A stretch of DNA of 64,000 bases from Bradyrhizobium sp. CSA207 (GCF_029051685.1 NZ_JAACFT010000039.1:1-64000); one strand, 5' to 3'. Positions 32,966 to 42,600 are shown, counted from the stretch's first letter. Made by a program: numbers and translations. Notes: generated by a model from the letters alone, not told the origin.

Positions 32966-33847
32966 ATGGACTTCGAGAACTGGGGTCCGCAGCGGTGGGC
33001 GAACCACTTCAATCAGATGCTGAATTTGGTGAACCCGCCAGGCCGGTATCGTTTCGACGTCGGCAAGCTCGCTATCGAGACATCGAGATCCTTGTTTCCG
33101 GCCGATCCCATCACGCAGGTGTCGGAAGAGGAACTCGACGGTTTCGTCGGCGCATTGATTCCGGCGGAGTCTCGCAGCAGATGGGGCATCGTTTACGGGA
33201 CCGGACAGTCTTCCGGCCGGCGTAGATTCACATTGGCCCACGAATTCGGCCACTATCTGCTTCATCGAAGGAAATATCGGAACGGTATCCACTCCAGCGA
33301 AGCCGATATCGACGGTCGGACCAAATTCGAGGTCGAACGGGAAGCCAACGAATTTGCTTCGTGGCTGCTGATGCCGCTCGACGATTTCAGAGAACAGGTC
33401 TTGCCCAAGGACAAGCCGGACTTCGAGGTCTTGGGACGATGCGCCGATCGCTACGAGGTGTCGCTCGTCGCTGCCGTTTTGCGATGGCTGCGCTTCACCG
33501 AGATACGGGCGCTTCTCGTTGCATCGGTCGATGGGTTCGTGAAGTGGTCCTGGTCCAGCAATCCTGCGCTCGTTAGCGGCGCCGTTATCCGCACTAGCCG
33601 CGGACCTGTCCCTCTGCCCCCGGGATCTGCGGCGGGTCAGGATTATTTTACGCCGGAAGCGCGCGCGGGCATACAGCATGAAGCCGGCGTCTGGTTCAAC
33701 GAGCGAGTGCGCGAGCTCACGTTCCGGAGCGAGAAGTACGATACCACTTACACATTGCTCCACTTGGGCGACGCGGAGCCGCGGCGCTGGTTCGGCGATG
33801 AGACCCATCTCGAGGATACTTACGAACGCTTTATGAGAAACCCCTAG
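32966..33847 (+). CDS. ImmA/IrrE-family metallopeptidase (CapP-like)
   Basis: A 293-residue protein. The zinc-binding HEFGH is in LAHEFGHYLLHRRKY (about residues 91-95), and REANEFASWLLMP provides the third ligand Glu of the ImmA/IrrE fold. The N-terminal segment and the ~120 residues after the peptidase are unassigned; the latter is a likely sensor domain. In CBASS, CapP cleaves CapH when single-stranded DNA appears. By analogy this pair may derepress the flanking cyclase operons. The gene follows the repressor gene after 3 bases and converges with the JAB gene. Confidence 0.88.
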   Translation: MDFENWGPQRWANHFNQMLNLVNPPGRYRFDVGKLAIETSRSLFPADPITQVSEEELDGFVGALIPAESRSRWGIVYGTGQSSGRRRFTLAHEFGHYLLHRRKYRNGIHSSEADIDGRTKFEVEREANEFASWLLMPLDDFREQVLPKDKPDFEVLGRCADRYEVSLVAAVLRWLRFTEIRALLVASVDGFVKWSWSSNPALVSGAVIRTSRGPVPLPPGSAAGQDYFTPEARAGIQHEAGVWFNERVRELTFRSEKYDTTYTLLHLGDAEPRRWFGDETHLEDTYERFMRNP

Positions 33848-33970
33848 GAGGTGCGACGACTAGGTAACGCGCCTTGCGCCGAATTGGCCTTGAAATAACG
33901 CTCAAGGAGCGCCTCCAGCCGGTCCGCAGCCAGATCTGCGATCTTGCCGGGATGCGGCGCGTGCGCACGT

Positions 33971-34489
33971 TCACGTTCTGAAAAAGTCGCAGATGCGCGA
34001 AATCAGTGTTCGCCCCTTCTTCGATGCGCCGGCTTCGATCACGACGTTGACCACCTCGGGCGGCTCGCCAGCTCTAAACAAGGTCGCAGACAACTGCAGG
34101 GAGCTGCGCAGTAGAAGTCGCGCCACGATGAGCACGACGAAATTCACGCCCACATCATGATCTTCGACGATGTCATACATGGACTTGATGTCGGAAGTGC
34201 TGGGAACGGGCTCGAAGGATGGATGGGAATGCCATTCGCCGATGTAGTTGAAGCGACGATAGTCGTTGCCGGTTCGCACGAAAAAATCGTCCAGGAATTC
34301 CCGACTATGCTTCGGATCACGAACGAAATGGACGGCCGAGCCACCGGTCCGCTGCACCGATGCTTCGACGATTCGGAATGTTTCTCCTTCAACATGCTCC
34401 CCGACGAGAACACCGCCAATCTCGTTCCGCCTACCACGCATTTCACATTTGAGCAGGTCCACGACCTGGCGGGGCAGAAGTAGTTCCAT
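33971..34489 (-). CDS. JAB/JAMM-family isopeptidase (Cap3-like)
   Basis: A 172-residue protein with a full JAMM site: Glu23 in NEIGGVLVGE, then His87, His89, Pro90, Ser97 and Asp100 in EWHSHPSFEPVPSTSD. Such zinc peptidases remove ubiquitin-like modifiers; Cap3 reverses Cap2 conjugation of the CD-NTase in type II CBASS. The start at 34489 (MELLLPRQVV) lies inside the end of the E2-E1 gene (46-base overlap), so the two are coupled. Longer upstream frames lie wholly within the E1 gene and are not supported. Confidence 0.88.
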   Translation of the reverse strand: MELLLPRQVVDLLKCEMRGRRNEIGGVLVGEHVEGETFRIVEASVQRTGGSAVHFVRDPKHSREFLDDFFVRTGNDYRRFNYIGEWHSHPSFEPVPSTSDIKSMYDIVEDHDVGVNFVVLIVARLLLRSSLQLSATLFRAGEPPEVVNVVIEAGASKKGRTLISRICDFFRT

Positions 34490-36188
34490 CGAGTTTATCC
34501 TTGAGCAGCGCAACCAGCGCAGCGAATTCGGCGGCAGTCTCCTCGCTCGACAGTTCTTTCGTCGGCGGTTCGGGTGGAGGCGGACCAACGTCGATCGGAA
34601 AAGTTTCAAAGGGTTGCGAAAATACGGAGCCGACGCCGAGGCCGATAGCATAGACGGAATACGGAAACATTGATGGCGTTCGACCGATCAGAAGATCCAA
34701 GGCGAACCTAGCGGCGTGCGCAGCGATTGCCGATACATCCGCATCGTCGGCGATCAATGGCTCGGCCCCGTCAGGGTTGGCCTCATAGGGCCTGGCAGGC
34801 CTTGCGGGCGGCGCGCCGCGCTCACCGAACCAATTCTCGATGGCTCGCCGCATGTATGGTGGAGAAGGTTCCAGACCTGGCCGAGATCTGGCGATCAACC
34901 CGCCGATCCCGCCGCCGAAAACCTCGGCCCACAGGATAGGCTTATTCGCCGCGGCGCCCACCGCCGAGACCAGGTTCAGTACGTTAGGATCTGCAGTCGC
35001 GTCGATGATCAGGTCACATTGCGAGATTCTGCTCAGCATTGCCTCGGCGCTTTCGTTCGCCTCTTGCGCCGCCAGCCTGGCACGCCACTGGATCACGTCG
35101 GCCGAAGGATTTACCATTTGCAGGCGCCTAGCCAGCGCCGGTACCTTATGGGCTCCCGCATCCCGCCAATCCAGGTCGTTGCGTACGAAGTTGTCGGGGA
35201 GAAGAATGTCGTCGTCGATGAGAAGAAACTGCGCGACGCCGGCTCGCGCGAGCATACTGCCGACCTTGCTGCCCAATGAGCCGCAGCCAATCAACCCTAC
35301 TTTCTTGTCAACGAGAGCAGCATGGTCCGCGTCCAGGCGTGCCAGATCGGGCTCGGCCTGAAGGATGGCGACCTCTATGACGGCATTATGTTCATGATCT
35401 AGGAAATAGACGCTCAATTGGGTCCCATGGACGACGAGCGCATGGCTTCCTTTCAGTGGCGCGCCCAAGGCAGCGAAACAGCTCCCGAAAGCATCGAGGC
35501 TCACGGTCGAAGGCGGTCCATCGCTTGCGGGCCAGCGGCAAATCGGGATTTCGCGCTGCATGTATTCGCTTGCCAGCTGGCTCGGCACGCTTTGATCCGC
35601 CCAAGACGTCTCCTCCGAGAACTTCACACTCTCGACCACGTGAACGACGGCCTCCTTGTGGTAGATCGAGACCAGACTTGCGGTCAGTGGAATGCGCAGC
35701 GGAAGCTGTTCGATGAAGGCTTGGAAAGCTCGCGTAACGACAAACCGGCTGTATCGGGAGCGAAGTTGCTGACCGAGCGTTTCCGCGTGCCGTGATGGCG
35801 CAAATCTCCTTTCGCCTCCGGTAGGACGCTCGAGCTGAAGAAGCCTATGACAGCTCTCGATCAGGTCCTTTCCCCCGAGGTCAGGTGTCCAGGTGTCAGG
35901 TCCATATTCGAGACAGAGCTCGCCGCCGGCGCCGAACTGATGTGACGACCACCTGGTACCATCGCCGCGCGGAAACACCGACGGCGGGGTATGCGGAAAC
36001 ATGTCCGGATACTGCAGATAGATCGGATAGATCCGCCCGCCGGCCTCGATCTCCGCATCCAGCACCAGCCGAAGCCGATCGTCGAACCGCCAAGTCGTGG
36101 TGGAAAACCAGTCGACCGTCTGAGCGAGAATTTCGATTACCTGCCGCTCGGCTCGGAATCTAGCCACGTCGGTAAGGTACCACGTCAC
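34443..36188 (-). CDS. E2-E1 fusion of the ubiquitin-like conjugation type (Cap2-like)
   Basis: A 581-residue protein. Residues 1-150 form an E2-like domain with Cys92 in GGELCLEYGPDTW as the predicted catalytic Cys. From about 285 a ThiF/E1 adenylation domain carries KVGLIGCGSLGSKVG (GxGxxG loop, 298-306) and FLLIDDDILLPDNFVRNDL. The order E2 then E1 is that of Cap2 in type II CBASS, which links the C-terminus of the CD-NTase to targets. Oddly, no Cys occurs after Cys391, so the usual E1 catalytic Cys is not visible. Here the substrate would be the tandem cyclase whose gene overlaps it by 4 bases; downstream is a JAB peptidase. Confidence 0.85.
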   Translation of the reverse strand: MTWYLTDVARFRAERQVIEILAQTVDWFSTTTWRFDDRLRLVLDAEIEAGGRIYPIYLQYPDMFPHTPPSVFPRGDGTRWSSHQFGAGGELCLEYGPDTWTPDLGGKDLIESCHRLLQLERPTGGERRFAPSRHAETLGQQLRSRYSRFVVTRAFQAFIEQLPLRIPLTASLVSIYHKEAVVHVVESVKFSEETSWADQSVPSQLASEYMQREIPICRWPASDGPPSTVSLDAFGSCFAALGAPLKGSHALVVHGTQLSVYFLDHEHNAVIEVAILQAEPDLARLDADHAALVDKKVGLIGCGSLGSKVGSMLARAGVAQFLLIDDDILLPDNFVRNDLDWRDAGAHKVPALARRLQMVNPSADVIQWRARLAAQEANESAEAMLSRISQCDLIIDATADPNVLNLVSAVGAAANKPILWAEVFGGGIGGLIARSRPGLEPSPPYMRRAIENWFGERGAPPARPARPYEANPDGAEPLIADDADVSAIAAHAARFALDLLIGRTPSMFPYSVYAIGLGVGSVFSQPFETFPIDVGPPPPEPPTKELSSEETAAEFAALVALLKDKLDGTTSAPPGRGPAQM

Positions 36189-37735
36189 GCAAATCCGCCA
36201 GGCTTGGTGGGCCCGGTCGGGCGGTCGGGGAAACTTAGCGGCGTAGAAGCGGACGAAGCCGGCTTCAGGAGCGGCACTGCCGCTGCTGCCTTGATTGCCC
36301 GAGCGGTCTTGTCGTCCTTCCCCGACATCTCGTTCAGCGCAGTGTCGTAGTCGAGGCTACCGCGGATGCGCATGTCGCCGAATATGGCATGCACGCCATG
36401 GCTGCACTTTGAATATGCGTTTTTGCCGATCGCGGTCTGATTGGCCTTGCAGCGCCCTTGTTCGCGTTCGGCTTCCAGAATTCCGCGACTCACCGAACAG
36501 CGCACCAGGGCACCCTTCATTCCAAGACGCGTGACTGTTACGGGCCCGTACTCGAAACCGATCTGAAGGCCCAAGCTCGACGCATCGGTGCCCTTCTCCT
36601 TCAACCTCTTCAATGCGAGGTCGAAGCTGCTGCGCATCGCGGCGGCGCAGAGCGTCATGTTGCTGATGGTTTCGACCGCGTCCGTGGTTTGGGCAGTTCC
36701 CTCGGCCAAAAGGCCGTGGATGCAGTCGCCGATATATCTGACCTTGCGTCCCTGAAAATCTTCGTGAAGAACGGCGTCGAGTTCCGACCGCAGCACATGC
36801 AGCGCTCTGACGACGTGTTTGGCACCCGCGTCCGTACCGATGTTGGCGCCGACGTACGCCGTGAAGCCGTCCAGGTCGCCGTAGATCGATGCCGCATCCT
36901 GACGTCGCGAATTCTTGACGGATAGAGCCTCGATATCAAGGGTCGAGAAAGGAGGCGTGTGTCCGGAAAAGACGAAATCGCCGATGGGATTGTTCTTCAG
37001 GTCCTCGGCCCATTCCTTCACGATGCTGTCGACGGTCACGTCCAGCTTGGCCGCGGCCTTACTCGCCGCGATTTCGTCGGCGGTCAGCGGCGTCGTATCA
37101 ACATCACGCGCTTCTGGCAGACCGATGGCCTTCCGAGCTTCGTTGGTCAGGAAGATGCCGGGTGCCGACCCGCCGCCTGACCGCTTGGCGGCGTAGTTGG
37201 CGGGCGGCCCCAGAAACAACGGTTCGCGGTGACCTCTTCGACCATTGTTGACGGCGAGCGCCTTGCCCGTGTCGATGCCGACCCGCACCTTGGCTGCCGG
37301 GTGATCCGCATCCTCGCCCGTGCGCGCCAGGACATCGATGATCAGTTGCGCGGTGGCGACTGCCCGATGCACGCGCTTGGCCGCATCGTCATACGGCTTG
37401 GGGAAGACCGTATGGAGACGTTGATTGTGGAAATCGACGAAGATCGACCCGACAGCGCCGATGATGCGGTGCGCAGCGCGGTAATGCATGTTCAGAAAGC
37501 GAAGGGTCCGCTTGTGGCAGACCTCGCCTTCCACACCGGTGACATTCAGCAGATCACGCAGGTTGAGAATGTCGGCATAGACATGGACGCCATCGACGCG
37601 GTAGGCGGTCGAGCCGGAAAGCCCCGACAGGTCCGTCTCGCGGACATACTCCTTGATCTCGATGTCCTTGAGCGGTAGTGCGTCGATCTTCGCGTCGATG
37701 CGCTTGGTCGCACGATCCTTATTCCAGGTCCCCAT
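36185..37735 (-). CDS. Tandem class III nucleotide cyclase (in operon with E2-E1 and JAB)
   Basis: A 516-residue protein with two cyclase-like domains. Domain 1 (about 45-205) has VYADILNLRDLL and LFLGPPANYAAK with Asn180. Domain 2 (about 280-455) has ASIYGDLDGFTAYV with Asp287/Asp289 and VRYIGDCIHGLLAEG with Asp337, the two metal sites. Split residues point to one composite active site, like mammalian adenylyl cyclase. The last 35 residues are Pro/Ser-rich and end GPTKPGGFA, a flexible tail with small residues that could be the site acted on by the adjacent E1. It is first in the operon cyclase, E2-E1, JAB (overlaps of 4 and 46 bases). The product nucleotide is unknown. Confidence 0.82.
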   Translation of the reverse strand: MGTWNKDRATKRIDAKIDALPLKDIEIKEYVRETDLSGLSGSTAYRVDGVHVYADILNLRDLLNVTGVEGEVCHKRTLRFLNMHYRAAHRIIGAVGSIFVDFHNQRLHTVFPKPYDDAAKRVHRAVATAQLIIDVLARTGEDADHPAAKVRVGIDTGKALAVNNGRRGHREPLFLGPPANYAAKRSGGGSAPGIFLTNEARKAIGLPEARDVDTTPLTADEIAASKAAAKLDVTVDSIVKEWAEDLKNNPIGDFVFSGHTPPFSTLDIEALSVKNSRRQDAASIYGDLDGFTAYVGANIGTDAGAKHVVRALHVLRSELDAVLHEDFQGRKVRYIGDCIHGLLAEGTAQTTDAVETISNMTLCAAAMRSSFDLALKRLKEKGTDASSLGLQIGFEYGPVTVTRLGMKGALVRCSVSRGILEAEREQGRCKANQTAIGKNAYSKCSHGVHAIFGDMRIRGSLDYDTALNEMSGKDDKTARAIKAAAAVPLLKPASSASTPLSFPDRPTGPTKPGGFA

Positions 37736-38252
37736 GCCTTCAGCTGCTTTCTCGACAGATATCGCCCGTGGTTGCCTTCACCCATTGGCCATCGAGAATA
37801 AGTAAGTAGCAAAAAGGCAATTTCCAGAGCCGCGCGCTATCGCACTTTTTTGGCGAAAATGTTTTGACTTTTCGGGCGCCGGCTCAAGTGCGTATTCGGC
37901 ATAAGCTCAGCATCCGACACCCGCGGTCGGGATCGGATCCACTAAGCGCCGGCCGAACGCTGCCTCTTCGCGGCTTCGGCCGCGAAGGCATCCGAGATCC
38001 TAGTTGGTCGTCGGCGCGGCGTGAAAAAATCAAGGTTTACTCCACGTCGTCGTCAACCTTCACCGGCGAGACTTCCTGAAAGCTGGGATCGTCGAGTCTC
38101 AGGCCGGGCTAAGCGGCATCTGAATAACCTGCCAGGCATGTGAAATTCGGTTGCGCACGAGCGAGCGCAACGCACCATCACCTTGTGGTAGCTATCGGGT
38201 AGCTACGAGAGCCCGCCGCCTTCCGGTGTTTTCTCTAAATATTTGATTTGTT
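37736..38252. other. Gene-free stretch between the defence operon and tRNA-His
   Basis: 517 bases with no supported coding region. It should contain the promoter of the cyclase/E2-E1/JAB operon, but I see no strong -35/-10 pair. It is the junction between accessory DNA and the tRNA-His 3' end, so an attachment site is expected at or near 38253. No second copy of the tRNA 3' end is present in the window. Confidence 0.4.
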
Positions 38253-38329
38253 TGGTACAGTTGGGTGGGCTCGAACCACCGACCTCCTGTTCCACAGACA
38301 GGCGCTCTAACCAACTGAGCTACAACTGC
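38253..38329 (-). tRNA. tRNA-His (GTG anticodon)
   Basis: The minus strand folds into a full cloverleaf: acceptor GCAGTTG with CAACTGT, D stem GCTC/GAGC, anticodon stem CCTGT/ACAGG with loop CTGTGGA (anticodon GTG, at 38293-38295), and T stem GGTGG/CCACC. CCA is encoded (38253-38255). The base before position 1 is T, not G, and the discriminator is A73. Lack of G-1 is known for alphaproteobacterial tRNA-His, where HisRS uses other identity elements. Its 3' end faces the accessory island. Confidence 0.97.
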
Positions 38330-38473
38330 ATCCTTGCGAGCCGCCTCGGGGAGCGCCTTGAACGGGCCGAGAACCAAGGGGGCTGAACGGGGCGGAAACT
38401 AGGTGCAACGGCCGTTTTTGGCAAGGCCGCAAACGGGCAGAATCGCCCCTCAAACAACGTTATTTCCAAAGGA

Positions 38474-38499
38474 AAACCCGGACCTCACGGCCCGGGTTT
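38474..38499 (-). terminator. Hairpin terminator after the phasin gene
   Basis: AAACCCGG (38474-38481) pairs with CCGGGTTT (38492-38499). On the minus strand the stem is followed by a T-rich tail (TTTTCCTTT), 100 bases past the phasin stop. Bidirectional function is possible. Confidence 0.65.
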
Positions 38500-38599
38500 C
38501 TTGTTCTTGGGCATGGTCTTATCGGAAAACCGCTTCGCACTTTGCGCTCACGCGGCTCTTCGGTCCGGATCATGCGGCGTCAATTCAAGGCCGCTTCGC

Positions 38600-39034
38600 T
38601 TAAGCCGCGGGCGGGTAGAACTTCGAGGCAGAGGCCTTGATCGGCTCGGCGGTCGCGGTGGCAACCCGCTGGCCGATCTCAGCGAGCTCCTTGGCCTGGG
38701 CCTGGAAGGTCTCGATCTGCTTGCGGGTGTGGCCGGTCCACAGCTCCAGCGCTTCCGACGGCGACTTGAGGCTGAACAGCTCCTGGGCGAAGTCCAGCTG
38801 GGCCGTGGTGTTGGCCTTCATGAACTCCACCAGCTTGGCGCTGTACTCGCTCGCGCCCTTGCTGGCGGTGGTGAATACGGCCTCGACGGTGCCGTTGTGG
38901 GTTTCGGCAGCGTCCTTGAACTTGGCGTAGCTCTCGCGGGCCTGCGAAACGCCCTTTTCGGCGAACGCACGCATCTGCTCGGGGACCTCGAACGGAATGA
39001 TCGAGGCAGAAAACGGATCAGTCGCACCTGTCAT
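38600..39034 (-). CDS. Phasin-family protein
   Basis: A 144-residue, largely helical protein with the Phasin_2 pattern: FEVPEQMRAFAEKGVSQARE, then YAKFKDAAETHNGTVEAV and a central EYSAKLVEFMKANTTAQLD. Residue spacing suggests long amphipathic helices. Phasins coat polyhydroxyalkanoate granules and control their size and number. The length is usual for the family. It stands alone, with a hairpin terminator 100 bases downstream. Confidence 0.9.
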   Translation of the reverse strand: MTGATDPFSASIIPFEVPEQMRAFAEKGVSQARESYAKFKDAAETHNGTVEAVFTTASKGASEYSAKLVEFMKANTTAQLDFAQELFSLKSPSEALELWTGHTRKQIETFQAQAKELAEIGQRVATATAEPIKASASKFYPPAA

Positions 39035-39692
39035 GGTTGTCCCTCACGATAATGAAAAAACGGAGTGAGCCTTCTGGCGCGCCCGCCGGCCCGATCGGGG
39101 CCATAAGTTGGCGGGTACGGAGACTGGAAACACGAAACAAACGAGATGGCTCGCCCAGCGACGCAACCATCTCTGCCTAATATGTCAACATTGTGCACCG
39201 CAATGTGATTGGAGGGCGCCTGCGAAAATTTAATCTCGGAGAGGATGAAGTTCCTAGGGAGGTGAACCCGAGGTTGAGGGCGCGCATAGCGTGAACCAGA
39301 GGGCGATCCGCTCCCTCTCCCGCTTGCGGGAGAGGGCTGGGGAGAGGGTGCGTCCGCAGCGGGACAATCCCGGTGGGGAGAGAGCCCTCACCCGACGCGC
39401 TCTTCGAGCGCGTCGACCTCTCCCGCAAGCGGGAGAGGTGACCGCCCGCGGCCCAACCGGTTCAAGCCAAAATCATCCAGCTCTAGTGCTTGCCCCCGCG
39501 AATCCTGCGGATGCGACCCGGGCTGCCGCTTGCGGGTTCGGCAGCATTAAGGTTATCGCGGCTTTAGGTCTTTGCCTCTAGGCCGGACCGTGGACCTGCC
39601 GGCGCCTGCGGGCGATACTAACCCTTTCTTAAGGCTGTCATTCCCGGCAGCCGCCCCACCTGAAGCGTGACAGCGAGATACAAGCCGGTTGG
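39035..39692. other. Intergenic stretch with interspersed repeat
   Basis: 658 bases without a supported gene. The left part is the divergent upstream region of the phasin gene. A repeat element occupies about 39311-39440: CCCTCTCCCGC-TT-GCGGGAGAGGG (39313-39336) and CCTCTCCCGC-AA-GCGGGAGAGG (39417-39438) bracket a 100-base spacer. Similar units recur at 52820-52968 and elsewhere in this window. Confidence 0.6.
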
Positions 39693-42600
39693 ATGACTAG
39701 TTCTGATTTCCAGGTGCGAGGCGTGGGCGATCCGCGGCTGGCCGTGCACGCGACCTCTGCGCTGCCCGCCTGGCTCTGGTCGATCGACGGCGCGCGCGTG
39801 CTCTGGGCCAATCCAGTCGGCGCAAAGTTCTTCGGCGCGGCCCATGCCGCAGCGCTGGCGCAAAAGCCCTTCGGACCGGCGGACGTCCATCGCCGCCAGA
39901 TTGTCCGCCTCGCGCGCCAGCTGGCTGCCAACGGCACGGTGCGGCTCGAGCGGCTGCGCGGCTTCGGCGCCCCGCTCGGCACCCTGATGACCTGCGCCTG
40001 CGCGCGGCTCGCATTCGCCGACGGCGGCCATTTTGCCGAAAGATATGGCGTGCTGGTCACCGCGATGGATCCGGCCGGCCGCACCATGCCGCTGGTCGAA
40101 CGCCTGCACCGGCTGGTCGAGGGCGCTGCGGTGCCGATGGCGGCGTTCGCGCCCGACGGCCTGTTCGCCGGCGCAAGCGATGCCGCCCGCCCGCTGCTCG
40201 GCTTTCGTGATCTCGTCGAGGCCGGCCTCGAGCAGGCGCGACGCGATGCGTTGGCCCAGGGCAGCGCCCGGATCCCCATCGGCATCGGCCAGATGGTGCT
40301 GCAACGGGTCGGAGTTGGTGCAGATATCGGTCTCGTCGCGCTGATCGAGCCCGCCCCTGTGCAAGCCGCGCGCGAGGCTGCACCCGAGACTGCAGAAGAG
40401 ATCGTGCAGGCCGCGCCACAGCAAGACGTCGCAATGCAAGCTGCTTCATCCGCGCCGCCAGATAACGAACAGCCGGCGCAGGCGAACGAGATGCCGTTCG
40501 GTATCGCACTGTTCGATGCGTTCGCCGAGCCGGCCGACGCGCCGGCGCCGACCGAGACGATCGCGGAAGTGCCCGCGCCGCCCGCAAGCGACGCAGCGCC
40601 CGACGTCGCGCCGGTCCAGGACGCCGTCCAAGAAACTGTTCAAGAGCCTGTCCAAGAAGCGATCGAAGACCCGATCGAAGCTGCGCCCAAAACTCCGGTT
40701 GAAAACCTGGCCGAGGCCATCGTGCCGCCCCAAGCTGAGCCGAATACAGCGGGCATGGTCGAGCCGCCGTCGGGCCATGCGGAGCCGTCCGCACCGCGTC
40801 AGCATCCGCTGCGCTTCCTGTGGCAGATGGATGCGGAGGGCCGCTTTGTGCTTCTCTCGGGCGAGTTCATCGGCCTGATCGGCCCGCGCACGGCCGCCGG
40901 CTTCGGCCGCCCCTGGCGCGAGATCGCCGACGCGTTCGGCCTCGATCCGGAGGGGCAAGTCGCGGCGGCGCTGGCCAGCCACGACACCTGGGCCGGCATC
41001 ACCGTGAACTGGCCGGCCGACGGCGGCGAGCACCTGCCGGTCGAGCTCGCGGGGCTTCCCGTCTATGACGGGATGCGCAATTTCGCAGGCTTCAAGGGTT
41101 TTGGCGTCTGCCGCGATCTCGACGGCCTCAACCGGCTCGATGCGCTGCGGCGCTTCGAGCTGCTCACCGAGCCGGAGGTGCCGCAGAGCTTGTCTGCCGA
41201 AGTGATCGAGCCGGATCCCGAGCCGGAGGCGCCGCCTCCACCGATCGAGCCGCCGGCACCTAAGCCTGAGCCTGAAGCTGAACTGCCCGAACCCGTCACC
41301 GCAGCGAATTCACACCCAACCGGTCTGGAAACATCCGTGGAAACGCCTCCCAATGTCGTGCCGTTCCGAGCGCCCGGCGATACGAGATCGCCGACGCTGA
41401 CGCCGGTCGAGAACAGCGCGTTCAACGAGCTCGCGCGGCAATTGTCCGAGCGCCTCGAACGCGACCGAGAGACGATCGCGGCGGAAACGTCCGAGCCGCT
41501 GGCGACGGCGATTGCGTCCGAACCGCCGATGCCGGCGCGGGAAGCGCCGCAACGACCGGCCGAATGGCTGAGCGAACCTACACCGCCCGCACGCGGCCAC
41601 AGCCCGCGCGACCGCGCACTGCTCGACCTGCTGCCCACGGGAATCTTGATCTACCGGCTCGACCGCCTGCTCTACGCCAACCCCGCCTTCCTCGCGCGCA
41701 TGGGCTATGCCGATTTGAGCGCGCTGGAGGATGCCGGCGGGCTCGATGCGCTCTATGTCGAGCCCGGCGTGTCCGCCGCCAGCAGCACGTCGCAAGCAGG
41801 CACCCCGGTGACGATCAGCGCGACGGTGGCGAACGGTGAAGCGCCGCTCGCGACCACCGAGGCGCATCTGCACACGATCGACTGGGATGGCCTATCCGCA
41901 CATGCGCTGATCTGCGCGCTGCCGCAGGCTGCGCCCGTTGTCGCCGCACCTGTCATCGCCGAACCGGTTGCAACGGCCCCCGTCGCTCCCGAGCCGGAGC
42001 TCGAGGCCGGCGATGCAGAAGCAGAAGATCTCGCCGCGATCCTCGACACCACGGCCGAAGGCATCGTCATGTTCGATGCCGAAGGCAACATCCACGCCTG
42101 CAACCGCAGCGCCGAGGCGCTGTTCGGCCATGACGGCGAAGCCTTGCTGCAAACGAATCTGGTGACGCTGTTCGCGCCCGAGAGTCAGCAAATCGTCGTC
42201 GACTATCTCGACAGCCTGAAGAATCAGGACATATCGAGCCTGCTCGACCATGGCCGCGAGGTGCTCGGACGCGAGAAGAACGGCGGCGTCATTCCGCTCG
42301 CAATGATCATGGGCCGCACCCGGCCCGACGGCCCGAACTTCTTCGCAGTGTTCCGCGACCTGTCGCAGAGCAAGCAGGGCGAGAGCGAGCTGACGCGGGC
42401 ACGCCATCTCGTCGACGGCGCGGCCAACGCCAAGGCCGACATGCTGGCGCGGATCAGCCACGAGATCCGCACGCCGCTCAACGCCATCATTGGTTTTGCC
42501 GAAGTGATGATCTCCGAGCGCTTCGGCACGCTCGGCAACGAGCGCTACGGCGAATACATGAAGGACATCCGCGCCTCCGGCGAGCGCGTGATCACCATCA

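Noticed and set aside
32729..33808. Minus-strand frame of 359 codons opposite the regulator pair
   Set aside because: The plus strand encodes clear XRE and ImmA/IrrE motifs, so the opposite frame is a shadow.
39311..39440. Possible CRISPR array from repeated palindromes
   Set aside because: Only two inverted units with a single spacer and no cas gene; it is an interspersed repeat.
39618..40439. Minus-strand open frame of 273 codons inside the sensor kinase gene
   Set aside because: It overlaps the 1142-residue kinase on the opposite strand and has no domain-like composition; it is a high-GC shadow frame.
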